Of a stretch of 64,000 nucleotides of DNA, positions 33,986-43,170 are shown piece by piece. The number at the start of each line of letters is the position of its first letter. Position 1 is the stretch's first letter. The translations under genes were made by a program, and so were the position numbers. A model generated the notes under the pieces. That model did no database searches. It was not told where the DNA came from and saw only the letters and a program-made list of their open reading frames with translations. Source of the DNA: FEN-1073 sp963780865 (GTDB lineage: Bacteria; Chloroflexota; Anaerolineae; Anaerolineales; RBG-16-64-43); the NCBI GenBank assembly GCA_963780865.1, contig CAWADT010000009.1, positions 62,001 to 126,000 on the forward strand, read 5' to 3'.

Positions 33986-35596
33986 CTATGAGTTGATCCA
34001 GATTATACGAGCGATGCTAAATGGCGGAATCTGGACCGGCACGCTCGGATCCAGGGTTTGGACCTGAGCCGCGGTGTGCGTCCTGTCGCTGAAATTACCG
34101 GCCACGAGCAAATCCACACTCGCAGGACGGCTCTTTGAATTCTGTTGGGCCGGATCGAACCAACGGGGTTCGGCCGAGGCGTTCTGCACGATCAAGGTTG
34201 TCGATGCGGCGGATTGGAATAATCCGCCTTCGACCGGAAGATAGCTCTCTGAAAAATTGCCCAGACCGGTGACGGGCAGGGTGTCCCGGTCGATCATGCG
34301 CTGGAAGGTGCCGCCCTGATCGGCCGCCTCGTCGAACCACTGCAGAACGACCGTGGCCGGCATCGGCCGATATTCTCCATTCGAATCCGCAACGTACATT
34401 TGAAACACGCTCTTGCTGTCCGCGTTCAGCGTGAAGTACAGCGCCCGGGTGACGGCTGGATGGCGCAGGAACGCGAGCGTTTCGCGCGCTACGAGTTGGG
34501 CGGTCATTTGCGGCGGGATGAGATCCGGTTGGCCGAAGGTGCTGGTGAAATTTCCCCCGGTCGGACTCCATTCCGTGATCCAGATTTCCTTTCCCGGCAG
34601 CCTGGCGGCCAGGTCGGCGAGCGCGCGATCCACGCCCGCATCCGCGCGGCCCATGAAGAGCTGGAACTGCTCGTCGACGCCGGGATGGGCCTCCCGCGCG
34701 ATCATCCCGGCCGGGTCGGGGTAAAGGTGGACCGTCACCGCCTGGAACCAATCCTCCGGAGCCAGCGCCGAATCCCAATTCAGCAACCGCTGCTGAAAAT
34801 TGGATGGATCCGATGGAGGGATGGTAAAGGCCGATCCGGAACTTTGCACCGCAAACTTTGCGCCATTCCCGACGATCGGCCGCAGCGCCTCCTCGTACCG
34901 CTTCATGACCGCCATCGCGGTTGGTTCGTCCGGCCATTGGCGCATCACGTTCGGATCGCCGGCCATGGCGATCCAGAATTCATTCCCCAGCTCGATCGTC
35001 TCCGGCAAGGCGTGCTCCGAGGCCAATTGCGTGAACCAGGCGGTCTGCTCGCCGAGCGAGGAAGTTTCCAGGTTGGGAACCAGGATCACGTCCGCGCCGA
35101 TCCGGGAGGCGAAGGCCTGGTACTCCTCCATGTGAACGCCGCCCGGGAAAGCCTGCGCGATTTTCGGGGCGACCCCCGCCCAGAATTTATAGTAGGCGCT
35201 GCTGTTGGACTGCGGGTTGAATTCCAACAGCCCGGTGCGCCAGTTATAGTAGTTGCTTTGCGAGCCGCCGGGGAAACGGACCACTCCCGGCGCCGTCGTT
35301 TGAATGGCGGCGATCTTTTGCGGATTATCCAGCAGATGTTCGATCAGGGATTCGACCGAGGCGCCGAGGATATTCTCAGGAAGCTGGCGGGGATCACCCT
35401 GCGGAGTGAGGCTGAGTGGAAGCGCTCCGGCGGGCGGCGTTTGGGCGGCCGGCGGGATCGTGGACGCGATCGTTGCCCCGACGGTTGCTCTCGGCAGCGT
35501 GAGGGACAACGTGGCGGCGGGTGTGCTGCAGGCAAAAGCGAGAGCAGCGCTTGCCGCAAAAAATAGGAAAATCCGAACCCTTGCCAGGCGATAAAT
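33986..35596 (-). CDS. Glycoside-hydrolase-like lipoprotein, probably with an ATT start codon
   Basis: A ~536-aa exported TIM-barrel hydrolase resembling alpha-L-arabinofuranosidase/GH39-GH51-type enzymes: VRFPGGSQSNYYNW, the acid/base-like LGNEFW and the nucleophile-like ITEWSPTGGN, then a beta-sandwich C-terminus. No ATG, GTG or TTG at the right place yields a signal peptide. The frame extends upstream of the first usable TTG (35509) through a hydrophobic segment (RIFLFFAASAALAFAC, lipobox-like) to an ATT at 35596, with AGGAGG seven bases before it. I therefore propose an ATT start. Alternatives: a CTG at 35587, or a sequence error. Substrate unknown. Confidence 0.65.
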   Translation of the reverse strand: MYRLARVRIFLFFAASAALAFACSTPAATLSLTLPRATVGATIASTIPPAAQTPPAGALPLSLTPQGDPRQLPENILGASVESLIEHLLDNPQKIAAIQTTAPGVVRFPGGSQSNYYNWRTGLLEFNPQSNSSAYYKFWAGVAPKIAQAFPGGVHMEEYQAFASRIGADVILVPNLETSSLGEQTAWFTQLASEHALPETIELGNEFWIAMAGDPNVMRQWPDEPTAMAVMKRYEEALRPIVGNGAKFAVQSSGSAFTIPPSDPSNFQQRLLNWDSALAPEDWFQAVTVHLYPDPAGMIAREAHPGVDEQFQLFMGRADAGVDRALADLAARLPGKEIWITEWSPTGGNFTSTFGQPDLIPPQMTAQLVARETLAFLRHPAVTRALYFTLNADSKSVFQMYVADSNGEYRPMPATVVLQWFDEAADQGGTFQRMIDRDTLPVTGLGNFSESYLPVEGGLFQSAASTTLIVQNASAEPRWFDPAQQNSKSRPASVDLLVAGNFSDRTHTAAQVQTLDPSVPVQIPPFSIARIIWINS

Positions 35597-35690
35597 GGCC
35601 GGTCCTCCTGGTTAGAACTTATATCACGGCTATTTGAACGCCGTAAGAATTGAATGTGAATTTATTGTGATGAATTGGGGTATGGGAAAC

Positions 35691-35920
35691 ATAGATTTGA
35701 AACCTCTGAAAAAGACCGCCGTCGGGGGGCCTGCCCCCGACTATCAACCGCGCCGGTCCCCGCTTCGCAGGGATAAAATAAATCCGGCTTAAGGCCCGGC
35801 ATTTAGCCGGGCGGCTCCCTTCGCGGGTTGTGCGAGGTCTGTTGAGAGGTCGGAGCGGCCGTCCAGCGCACCTCGCGGGATTACCTCCGGACGAACGACG
35901 ATTTTCAGAGGTTTCGATTT
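35691..35920. repeat. MITE-like element with GAAACCTCTGAAAA inverted ends
   Basis: GAAACCTCTGAAAAA at 35699-35713 and TTTTCAGAGGTTTC at 35902-35915 are inverted; similarity extends a few bases each side. The interior holds GC-rich hairpins (for example GGGGGGCCTGCCCCC). No gene is seen in 35610-36070. Confidence 0.6.
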
Positions 35921-35983
35921 ATTAAAATGATCGGAGGAGCGACTATCGAAAGTCCTTTGTTGACCGATTGCCAAGCATAAACC

Positions 35984-36026
35984 CCGGCGGCACTCCAAAA
36001 AAGCAAACGGAGTGCCGCCGGTTTTT
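35984..36026 (+). terminator. Strong hairpin with T-tract
   Basis: Perfect 13-bp stem CCGGCGGCACTCC / GGAGTGCCGCCGG, 12-base A-rich loop, then TTTTT on the plus strand. On the minus strand it follows the ABC permease gene, where its T-tract is poor. On the plus strand no gene precedes it. Confidence 0.65.
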
Positions 36027-36070
36027 CGGCCGGCTTAAGCCGCTTCACCTGCGTCCTCCCGCGGGTTGTT

Positions 36071-38509
36071 TTATTCCATCACCCGCAGGGTGGAGGGGAT
36101 GTCCATCCGCGCCATTTTACGGATGTTGAGGAGCGGCGTCAACGCGACGACGATCACCCCCATCACAAACGCCGCGACCAGGGTCGTTGGCGAGAGGACG
36201 ATTCGAAATTGGATCGTCCGCATCTGGGTGGCCATCCGCTCGGTCATCATCCACACCAGCACAACATACCCCGTACCGATGCCGAGCAGCGTCCCCAGCA
36301 CGCCGGTGATCAGGTTCTCCAGCATCGCCATCCGCGTGGCGGTCCCGACCGGCAGGCCGAAGGCGAACATGGTGGCGATCTCCCGGGCGCGTTCATCGAC
36401 GTTGATGCTGGTCGAATTGAAGGTGATCAGGAAAGCCAGCAGCGAGACGGCCAGCGCGACGATATACATCACTCCGAGAAAACTGTCGAGGATGCTCTCG
36501 AACGAATCCACCATGCTCGCAACGGGCTGGACGGAGGCCACGCCGGCCTGGTCGAACAACGCGCGTTCCACCTCGCCCCGGCTGACGCCTGCCGCGGGGT
36601 TGATCCAGACGATGTTGGTCAGCCCGCCGAGCCCCATCAGGCCGGTCTGGCGGATGTCCAGGTAGGAAATCGCGCGCACCGGGAGCGCGTGGGTGCCGAT
36701 GACTTTTACTTCTTTCTCGGCCAGGCGGAAGGAATACAACCCTTCGCGGAGCGGGAAGGTGAGGGTGATCGTATCGCCCGGCTTCACGCCCAGATCGTGG
36801 GCGGCTTTTTCCGAAAGGATGATCCCCGGTTCGTCGGAGTGGCGGCTTCCGGCCGTGATGGTGGGCTTCCACAGCGCGCTGTCCAGATCGACGGCGTCGA
36901 TGATCGTTTCCAGTTTGACGCCGCCCCGGGATACGTATCCCCCCACCTGAATGCCGCCTTCCGCATCCGCGACGGCCGGCAGCGAGCGGAGGGTTTGAAT
37001 CCATTCGCTGGGGTAGAAGCGGTTCAGATCAACCTCCATGCGATTGGGACTATTCTGCAGCAGTTCGCTTTTTGCCTGATGGATGGTGGTCAGGAACGAA
37101 TCCAGCATTCCCAGGATCGCGATCAGCAGCGTCACCGCTATCGTGATTCCCGCCAGGGTTAGCACGGTGCGATACGGCGACCGCAGGACGTTGCGGACCG
37201 GCATTTCGACGAAGCTCCCGCCGGGAAGCGGCAGGCGGGAGAGGGCGGGGGCAAATCCGCCGCCCTTGGCGACGAGGTGCCCGGTTTGAATCGCGTCCAC
37301 CGGCGAGACGCGCACGGCCCGCCACACCGGATACAGCGTGGCGACAAAGGGGATCGCGATTCCGAGCGCCGCCGCCTGGGCAAACAGCGGGAGTTGAAAC
37401 GGCGTCCGGAAAACCGGCATGGGCATCATCTCCTGGAGCATCCGGCCAAACGCGTTGTTCAGGAGCAACCCCGTTCCAATCCCCAGCAGCGCTCCCAGGA
37501 GGGCGATCTGAATTGCCACCAGCAGCGGGCGGATGGCGAGGACGCCGTCCGGCATGCCGAGCGCCATGCCGATCCCGATCTCGCGGCGCTGGGCCTCGAC
37601 CATCCGGCTGGCGAGGTTGAAGCCGCCGAAAGCCGCCCCGGCCAGGAACAGGTAAGCGACCACCATGTACATGGCTTGATCGCCGCTCACATCGTTGTAC
37701 AGTTCATTGTAGGCGGCGTCGTCCTTGGGCGTCAGAAAAGAGACGGCGGCGTTGGGGAACGCCGCGGCCATCGCGCCGCCGATTTCCTTTTGGATCGTAG
37801 AGGGGTCTGCTCCGCTCTTCAGGGTGAGGAGCAGATCATTGACCATCCCCGGATGGTTGGTTAGCGCCTGCGCCGTTTCCAGCGGAACAAACACCGCGGC
37901 GAAGTTGGATTCAGCCATCATGCCGCCGTTGTCGGTCATCACCATAAAGTACTCGGGCGACATCCCCTGTCCCACATAATCCAGCGCGGCTCCGCCGCTC
38001 AGACGGAGCGTGCCGGACGCGGGCAGCCCGTAGTATTTCGCGAAATGATATTCCAGGATCGCGGTGTTTTGCCCGGCGTCGGCCGGCTGCAAAGCCCTTC
38101 CGCTGTTGATAAACAATCCGTTCACGGCCGGGCCGCCGCGGGAAACGTCCACGCCGATCAGGCGTCCCGGCACTAGGATGGTCTTTCCGGCGGTCGAGGC
38201 GTCGACCAGCGTCGAAGCGATCAGCCGCACCTCGGTGTTTTTGATCCAATCCTTGTGCGGGATGGTTTGGATCGCGCGCTGCAGCTCCCCGCCGTCGACA
38301 AAACTTTCCCCCAGCGTCACGCGGAGATCGTACATATTCAGCAGCGCATAGCTCGCGTCGTAGGATTGCTGCCGCCAGGGTTTGTTCGCTCCGAGCCCGG
38401 CGTACACTCCCGTTCCCAGCGCGATGATCAGCGCAATCGCGGCCACCTGCAGCCAATGAGCCCGCAGATCCCTCCAGGACCAGCGCAACCACAGTGTCAA
38501 GGTTTCCAT
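36071..38509 (-). CDS. ABC transporter permease with two FtsX domains
   Basis: An 812-aa membrane protein of the FtsX/MacB-like superfamily, partner of the adjacent ATPase. The N-terminal helix (LQVAAIALIIALGTGVYAGLG) is followed by a large external domain, then a first FtsX-type helical set, a second external domain, and a final helical set with ATMFAFGLPVGTATRMAMLE and the C-terminal ARMDIPSTLRVME. Such systems export lipoproteins, peptides or antimicrobials, or act as mechanotransducers. The ATG at 38509 has GGAGG seven bases upstream; an earlier start would overlap the ATPase gene. Its substrate cannot be read from sequence. Confidence 0.88.
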   Translation of the reverse strand: METLTLWLRWSWRDLRAHWLQVAAIALIIALGTGVYAGLGANKPWRQQSYDASYALLNMYDLRVTLGESFVDGGELQRAIQTIPHKDWIKNTEVRLIASTLVDASTAGKTILVPGRLIGVDVSRGGPAVNGLFINSGRALQPADAGQNTAILEYHFAKYYGLPASGTLRLSGGAALDYVGQGMSPEYFMVMTDNGGMMAESNFAAVFVPLETAQALTNHPGMVNDLLLTLKSGADPSTIQKEIGGAMAAAFPNAAVSFLTPKDDAAYNELYNDVSGDQAMYMVVAYLFLAGAAFGGFNLASRMVEAQRREIGIGMALGMPDGVLAIRPLLVAIQIALLGALLGIGTGLLLNNAFGRMLQEMMPMPVFRTPFQLPLFAQAAALGIAIPFVATLYPVWRAVRVSPVDAIQTGHLVAKGGGFAPALSRLPLPGGSFVEMPVRNVLRSPYRTVLTLAGITIAVTLLIAILGMLDSFLTTIHQAKSELLQNSPNRMEVDLNRFYPSEWIQTLRSLPAVADAEGGIQVGGYVSRGGVKLETIIDAVDLDSALWKPTITAGSRHSDEPGIILSEKAAHDLGVKPGDTITLTFPLREGLYSFRLAEKEVKVIGTHALPVRAISYLDIRQTGLMGLGGLTNIVWINPAAGVSRGEVERALFDQAGVASVQPVASMVDSFESILDSFLGVMYIVALAVSLLAFLITFNSTSINVDERAREIATMFAFGLPVGTATRMAMLENLITGVLGTLLGIGTGYVVLVWMMTERMATQMRTIQFRIVLSPTTLVAAFVMGVIVVALTPLLNIRKMARMDIPSTLRVME

Positions 38510-38519
38510 CGCTCGCCTC

Positions 38520-39224
38520 CTACCAGCTGAGTTCCGCCAGAGCGGCTTTGTGATTCGGCGGCGCGCCGTCGAACGCGATTTTTCCGCTGCCAAGCTCGAT
38601 CACCCGGTCGGCGGCGCGGGAAATCTCGCGGTTGTGCGTAACGACCAGCACGGTCTTGCCGGCTCGGGCCTGCGCGCGCAACAGCTCCAGAATCTGCACG
38701 CCGGTCCGGAAGTCCAATTCTCCGGTGGGTTCGTCGGCCAGCAGCACGGGGTTGCCCGTCGCCAGGGCGCGCGCAATGGCCACCCGCTGCTGCTCGCCGC
38801 CGGAAAGCTGGTGCGGAAAGTGGTGCAGCCGCTCCCCAAGCCCAACCTGCTCCAACACCTGCTTGGCAAGATGGGAGGCATTTTTACGGCCGCGCACGTC
38901 CAGGGTGAATTGCACGTTCTCGAGCGCCGTCAAGCCGGGGAACAGGTTAAACGTCTGGAAAATAAACGCCACAGTCTCCCGGCGCAGCTTGCGCAGATCC
39001 AAGTGATCGGTGGGAAATGTCACCTGGTCATGGATGGAGATCCTGCCGCTGGTGGGCGAATCCAGCGCGCCGATCATGTTCAGCAGAGTCGTTTTCCCGC
39101 TTCCGGACGGGCCCAGGACCACGATGAATTCGCCGCTCTCAATTTCGAGCGAAACCCGGTCGAGGGCCGTCACGCTCAGCGGGCCCAGAACATATTTCTT
39201 GGAGACGGATTCCAGTTTGATCAT
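38520..39224 (-). CDS. ABC transporter ATP-binding protein (LolD/MacB type)
   Basis: A 234-aa ATPase energising the adjacent FtsX-type permease. Walker A GPSGSGKTT, the Q-loop FIFQTFNLFPGLTALENV, signature LSGGEQQRVAIARAL, Walker B VLLADEPTGELD and switch VVTHN are all intact. Start at 39224 (MIKLESVSKKY) is where homology begins and has GGAAGGA upstream. The stop lies 10 bases before the permease start, so the two are one operon. The promoter must lie in the 480-bp interval shared with the divergent DtxR-family regulator. Confidence 0.92.
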   Translation of the reverse strand: MIKLESVSKKYVLGPLSVTALDRVSLEIESGEFIVVLGPSGSGKTTLLNMIGALDSPTSGRISIHDQVTFPTDHLDLRKLRRETVAFIFQTFNLFPGLTALENVQFTLDVRGRKNASHLAKQVLEQVGLGERLHHFPHQLSGGEQQRVAIARALATGNPVLLADEPTGELDFRTGVQILELLRAQARAGKTVLVVTHNREISRAADRVIELGSGKIAFDGAPPNHKAALAELSW

Positions 39225-39609
39225 GGCAAAATCCTTCCTTGGCATAAAAAATGAGAGGTCTTTTCTTTTGGGGGCGCGATGGACAAACGCGGCGGTCCGA
39301 ATCGCCGTACCCATGCCCGAGCTTTCGATCCACGATGCGGTTACCCGTGAAACGAATGCAATTTGGCTCTCGGCCTGGGATCGGGTTACGGGGAGGGTTT
39401 GCGGAGCGGGGTCAGCCCGGAAGTGAACGGAAGCGGAAGGCCCGCAACGAATAACTCGAACCCTGCAAAAGCAGCCCGATCGGAACGAAGATCCATCCCG
39501 GCCTGGACAAGCAGCCTTGATTCAATAGCGGAACATCATCTGCGTTGATGGGCCATCACCTCCTTTGTCGGTTCCTTCCTCATCCCTTGGCGGGGTTCTC
39601 CGGGCCGGC

Positions 39610-39659
39610 TTGACACCGCGCCGGAGCATGCTATACTTTATAAGTTAGCATATGCTAAC
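39610..39659 (+). promoter_or_regulatory. Promoter and operator of the DtxR-family regulator
   Basis: TTGACA (39610-39615) and TATACT (39632-39637) are 16 bp apart, a near-consensus sigma70 promoter. A perfect 16-bp palindrome GTTAGCATATGCTAAC (39644-39659) covers the expected transcription start, and a weaker GGTTAGTATAACC follows at about 39665. The arrangement fits metal-dependent autorepression by the downstream regulator. Confidence 0.75.
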
Positions 39660-39705
39660 AATCTTGGTTAGTATAACCACCAAATGCAAATTGTCAAGAG
39701 GCAAA

Positions 39706-40392
39706 ATGACGCCTGCCCATCCTGTTTCCGCCGAAAACCGCCCCACGCCAACCATCGAGGATTATCTGGCCGTGATGTACGTCATGGAACGCGACGGGGA
39801 AGAGCTGGTCCCGGCGCGCCTGGCCGAATCCCTGGAGGTGGCGCCGCCCACCGTGACGGTCACCCTCAAACGCATGGAGCGGGACGGCTGGATCGCCACG
39901 GGGGGAGCGAAAGGCATCCGCCTCACCAAGACCGGTTGCGAGGCGGCCCGTTCCGTCATCCGCCGGCACATGCTCACCGAATGGATGCTGGCGCGGATGC
40001 TGAAAGTGCCCTGGTCCCGCGTCCACGCCGAAGCGGACCAGATCGAGCACACCATCTCGGAAGAGACCGCCGCGCGGATGCGCGCCAATCTCGACGATCC
40101 GCAGACCTGTCCCCACGGCAATCCACTCCCCGGATACGAACGGATCGCTGTCGATTGGCACCCGTTGACGGAGATAGCTTCCGGCGAAAAAGTTACCATC
40201 CGGCGAATTCACGAGACGGCGGAAGACGATCCGCAACTGCTCCAATTTTTAGAGGAGCATGGCGTGGTTCCAGGGGCGAAGGCCGAGATCTTGGAAATCC
40301 TGCCGTTTAACCGGACGATGAGCCTAAAAGTTGGGAAAAACAAGGTGGCTTTGGGATTTTCGGCGGCCAAGTATATTTATGCGGAAAAATAA
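39706..40392 (+). CDS. DtxR/MntR-family metal-dependent transcriptional regulator
   Basis: A 228-aa repressor of the iron/manganese-sensing family. The N-terminal winged helix (IEDYLAVMYVMERDGEELVPARL, then APPTVTVTLKRMERDG) precedes a dimerisation and metal-binding region (EADQIEHTISEETAARM...CPHGNPLPG) and a C-terminal SH3/FeoA-like domain (DDPQLLQFLEEHGVVPGAKAEIL). Start at 39706 is chosen for the AAGAGG before it; an upstream ATG overlaps the operator. The strong promoter and palindrome directly upstream suggest autoregulation. The divergent ABC exporter genes could also be targets. Confidence 0.9.
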   Translation: MTPAHPVSAENRPTPTIEDYLAVMYVMERDGEELVPARLAESLEVAPPTVTVTLKRMERDGWIATGGAKGIRLTKTGCEAARSVIRRHMLTEWMLARMLKVPWSRVHAEADQIEHTISEETAARMRANLDDPQTCPHGNPLPGYERIAVDWHPLTEIASGEKVTIRRIHETAEDDPQLLQFLEEHGVVPGAKAEILEILPFNRTMSLKVGKNKVALGFSAAKYIYAEK

Positions 40393-40492
40393 TGGAATCC
40401 GATGGAGCGGGTTGTTTTGATATTCCGCCCAGTGGAGCGTAAACAACCAAATCAAGAACTCATCTGCCTATCGGCAATCGATCAGAGGAATT

Positions 40493-41119
40493 ATGTGGAT
40501 CATCCGCTGCATTCTGCTATTGACGCTCATCGCCCAAGTTTGCGGTTTTGGCTACCTGATTGGCCGCCGCAGGAACTATGTACCGATCCTTGAAAACGGC
40601 CCGCTCAACCTTCTGATGGTGGTTCTCTATAACCTGCTTTGCTATCTGCTCGCAGGTTTGCCGTCCGATCCGCGCGTTTTTCCCCGTCCGGCTTTCTTGA
40701 CGAATCCGATTGTGGGGATCGGCTATCCCGCGGTTGGAATTCTCCTGATCGCCGCGTCGGTATCCGTATGGTGGATCGCGGTGCGCCAAAGAAAAACACT
40801 CGGCGGTCAGAAGGTGAAGGCGGGCCTGCTGACGTCCGGGATTTATCGATACGTTCGGCACCCCATTTACGCGAGCATTGTCGGGGCTTCGCTGGGCTTG
40901 GCGCTCACCCTTAAAACCTGGGATGGGTTGCTGATGATGCCGGCTGTACTTCTGGTAAATCTTTTAGAAGCAACCTTCGAGGAACGATCCGATATTGGCG
41001 CGCGATATCCGGACGAGTATGCGGCATATCGAAAGCGGACGAGGATATTCGGTCCGGCATGGTTCTGGGCTGCTCCGGCGGGAATCCTGCTGGCGATCAC
41101 GGCGATTGCCTGGTTATAG
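40493..41119 (+). CDS. Isoprenylcysteine carboxyl methyltransferase-like membrane protein
   Basis: A 208-aa membrane protein with about five hydrophobic helices. The C-terminal half has the ICMT/PEMT signature: LLTSGIYRYVRHPIYASIVG, then LLEATFEERSDIGARYPDEYAAYRKRTRIFGP, in which RHP and the E...YP...EY...Y positions bind SAM. Bacterial members methylate lipids or small molecules. It precedes a soluble methyltransferase by 37 bp on the same strand, so both may act on one lipid product. The start MWIIRCIL begins with the first helix. Confidence 0.8.
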   Translation: MWIIRCILLLTLIAQVCGFGYLIGRRRNYVPILENGPLNLLMVVLYNLLCYLLAGLPSDPRVFPRPAFLTNPIVGIGYPAVGILLIAASVSVWWIAVRQRKTLGGQKVKAGLLTSGIYRYVRHPIYASIVGASLGLALTLKTWDGLLMMPAVLLVNLLEATFEERSDIGARYPDEYAAYRKRTRIFGPAWFWAAPAGILLAITAIAWL

Positions 41120-41156
41120 AGCAAAAAATTCTCGATCAGAATTAATTTTAAAAAAA

Positions 41157-41801
41157 ATGAAACTCTCGAATCCATGGAATCGATTTATCTACCGGCTGTG
41201 GGCGCCGGTCTACGACGCCCTGGACCGTATTTTCTTTTCCGCCGGACGGCGCCGCGCGCTGCAGCTGCTGAACCTAAAGCCCGGCGAAAGCGTGCTTCTG
41301 GCCGGCGTGGGGACCGGCGCCGATCTGCCGCTCCTGCCGCCGGGTGTGCTCGCGCTCGGCATCGACTTGAGTTCGGCGATGCTGCAGCGCGCCCGCGCGC
41401 GGCTGCCGCTGCCCGGACGGATGATCGAACTGCGTGAGGGCGACGCTCAGGCGATGCAGGTCGAATCCAAATCGTTCGATGCGGCCGTCCTGCATTTGAT
41501 CCTGAGCGTTGCGCCGGAGGGCGCCGCCTGTTTCCGCGAAACACTGCGGGCGCTCAAGCCCGGGGGGCGCGCGGTGATCTTCGATAAGTTCGCTCCCGAT
41601 TCCGGCCGGGTTTCCATCCAGCGGCGGTTAATCAACATCTTCACCACGCTTGCCGGAACGGATGTCACCCGGAGTTTCGGTCAAATAGCTTCCGGCGGGG
41701 GCTTCGAAATACTGCAGGAGGAGAAAAGCCTGCTGGGGGGCGCGTATCGGATTATCCTTCTTCGCAAGAACCAGATCCGGGAGCCAGCCAAGAACATCTG
41801 A
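41157..41801 (+). CDS. SAM-dependent class I methyltransferase
   Basis: A 214-aa soluble methyltransferase of the UbiE/phospholipid-methyltransferase type. Motif I is VLLAGVGTGADLPLL, the second acidic motif GIDLSSAMLQRARARL, then EGDAQAMQVESKSFDAAVLHLILSVAPE and LRALKPGGRAVIFDKFAP. The start WNRFIYRLWAPVYDAL resembles lipid or quinone methyltransferases. The ATG at 41157 matches the beginning of homology although the upstream sequence is a poor ribosome-binding site (coupled translation from the preceding gene is possible). Substrate unknown. The 300 bp after it (41802-42105) hold no clear gene. Confidence 0.85.
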   Translation: MKLSNPWNRFIYRLWAPVYDALDRIFFSAGRRRALQLLNLKPGESVLLAGVGTGADLPLLPPGVLALGIDLSSAMLQRARARLPLPGRMIELREGDAQAMQVESKSFDAAVLHLILSVAPEGAACFRETLRALKPGGRAVIFDKFAPDSGRVSIQRRLINIFTTLAGTDVTRSFGQIASGGGFEILQEEKSLLGGAYRIILLRKNQIREPAKNI

Positions 41802-42105
41802 TGAAATAGGGGAGACCGAAAAAACCGTTTTTATTCCTCCGTCGCGGGCAGCGAACCGAAAACGACCTTTTTTTATTCCCGCATTAGCCGCCATCTAACT
41901 ATCTGCATATACCCCGCGGGAATATTCAGAATATCTTTGAGTGGAACTGCATCGAGCAAAAAATCTGCAGCGGCGCGCTGAACGCCGGCGGTTGCGCCAA
42001 AACTCAGATTTATGGATAATCCTTCCCATCACGATTTGAAGATCCCTTTCGGAAAGAATCTGCAAGTGCGCTGTTCCTTTGCCGGGGCACAACGGAGGTG
42101 TTTAT

Positions 42106-43035
42106 ATGTCCCAATCGAAATTCATCACTCGGCGGCAATTCATGCGCGCCGCCGGCGTAACGGCGGCCGGCGCGGTGCTGGCCTCCTGCAATCTTTCCCT
42201 CCGGGCGCCCGGCGTAGAACCGACCGCAGAGCCGACCGTAACGCCGACCGGGATTTCCCATCCGGCGGTCTCCACTTCGGTGTTCGCCAAACCCACGGTC
42301 CTCGCGCCCGTCGCCACGAAGAGCGTGCCGGTCGTGGACATGCGGCCGATCATTAAAAACATCGGGCTGCAGGTGCGGACGCAAACGGGCTCCGCGCCGT
42401 GCGCTTCCCACGCGTTTACCTTTCTCCTGGAATACCAGTATATCCGCCGCGTATTTTCGGATCTTTCCGAAACCTTTCTGCAATACGCTACCTTTCAAAT
42501 CGAGAAGCCCGTTATGAAAGGGGGAGAGAATTTCTGGGCGCTGAACATCGGCTATCAAAAATGGGGCGTCGTGCCGCAGAACCTCGTCCCCAATCAGGAT
42601 CAGGCGCCCGCCACGATTCCCATGAACGTCCTGAACGCAGGCAAGAACGGATTACGCCTGTCGCAATCCTTCCTCAAGACCTGGGATTCCTCGTCCGGGG
42701 CGACGCCGGCGCAGCTCGACCAGGCGACCGCATTTTTGGATCAGGATGTGCCCGTCGCCATCGGCGTCCTCTGGCCGAAAAATTATCAGACACAAAAGAT
42801 TGATGGGATTGACGCGATGATCGTGCCCACCGCGGCCAATAAATGGGACGTTGTCTCCGACGGGCATGCGGTCGCGCTCGTGGGCTATGGGACCGGTTCC
42901 CATTTCCCAGGCAACGGCTACTTTATCTTCCGCAACAGCTGGGGGATAAGTTTCGGGGATCAGGGATATGGGTATATGCCGTTCGATTACGTTCTGAAGT
43001 ACGCCAATGATCTATGCGTATTCACCTATCCGTGA
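42106..43035 (+). CDS. Papain-like (C1) cysteine peptidase lipoprotein
   Basis: A 309-aa exported protein. The N-terminus combines a Tat-like motif (TRRQFMRAAG) with a lipobox LASC and a Thr/Pro-rich tether. The catalytic domain has the C1 triad: Cys99 in GSAPCASHAF, His254 in DGHAVALVGYG and Asn277 in FRNSWG, with the usual downstream GDQGYGYMPFDYV. Bacterial C1 peptidases act on surface or environmental proteins. GGAGGTG lies five bases before the ATG. The gene is followed by a hairpin (43085-43116). Tat export and lipid anchoring are inferred from motifs. Confidence 0.85.
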   Translation: MSQSKFITRRQFMRAAGVTAAGAVLASCNLSLRAPGVEPTAEPTVTPTGISHPAVSTSVFAKPTVLAPVATKSVPVVDMRPIIKNIGLQVRTQTGSAPCASHAFTFLLEYQYIRRVFSDLSETFLQYATFQIEKPVMKGGENFWALNIGYQKWGVVPQNLVPNQDQAPATIPMNVLNAGKNGLRLSQSFLKTWDSSSGATPAQLDQATAFLDQDVPVAIGVLWPKNYQTQKIDGIDAMIVPTAANKWDVVSDGHAVALVGYGTGSHFPGNGYFIFRNSWGISFGDQGYGYMPFDYVLKYANDLCVFTYP

Positions 43036-43084
43036 TCGAAGAGTGTTTCCCCTGTCTCCGGCGAGGCTTCAGTTTCGAAAAATG

Positions 43085-43116
43085 TCCAACCGCGGACCAT
43101 ACGGTCTGCGGTTGGA
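43085..43116. terminator. Hairpin between convergent genes
   Basis: TCCAACCGCGGACC-ATAC-GGTCTGCGGTTGGA, a 14-bp stem with one mismatch, between the papain-like gene and the convergent fusion gene. No long T-tract follows, so it may be only a weak terminator. Confidence 0.5.
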
Positions 43117-43170
43117 TGTTCCTTGCCGGACGGAGCTTTCCGTAAAAATAACTTGAGGAGCTGCGGCGGG

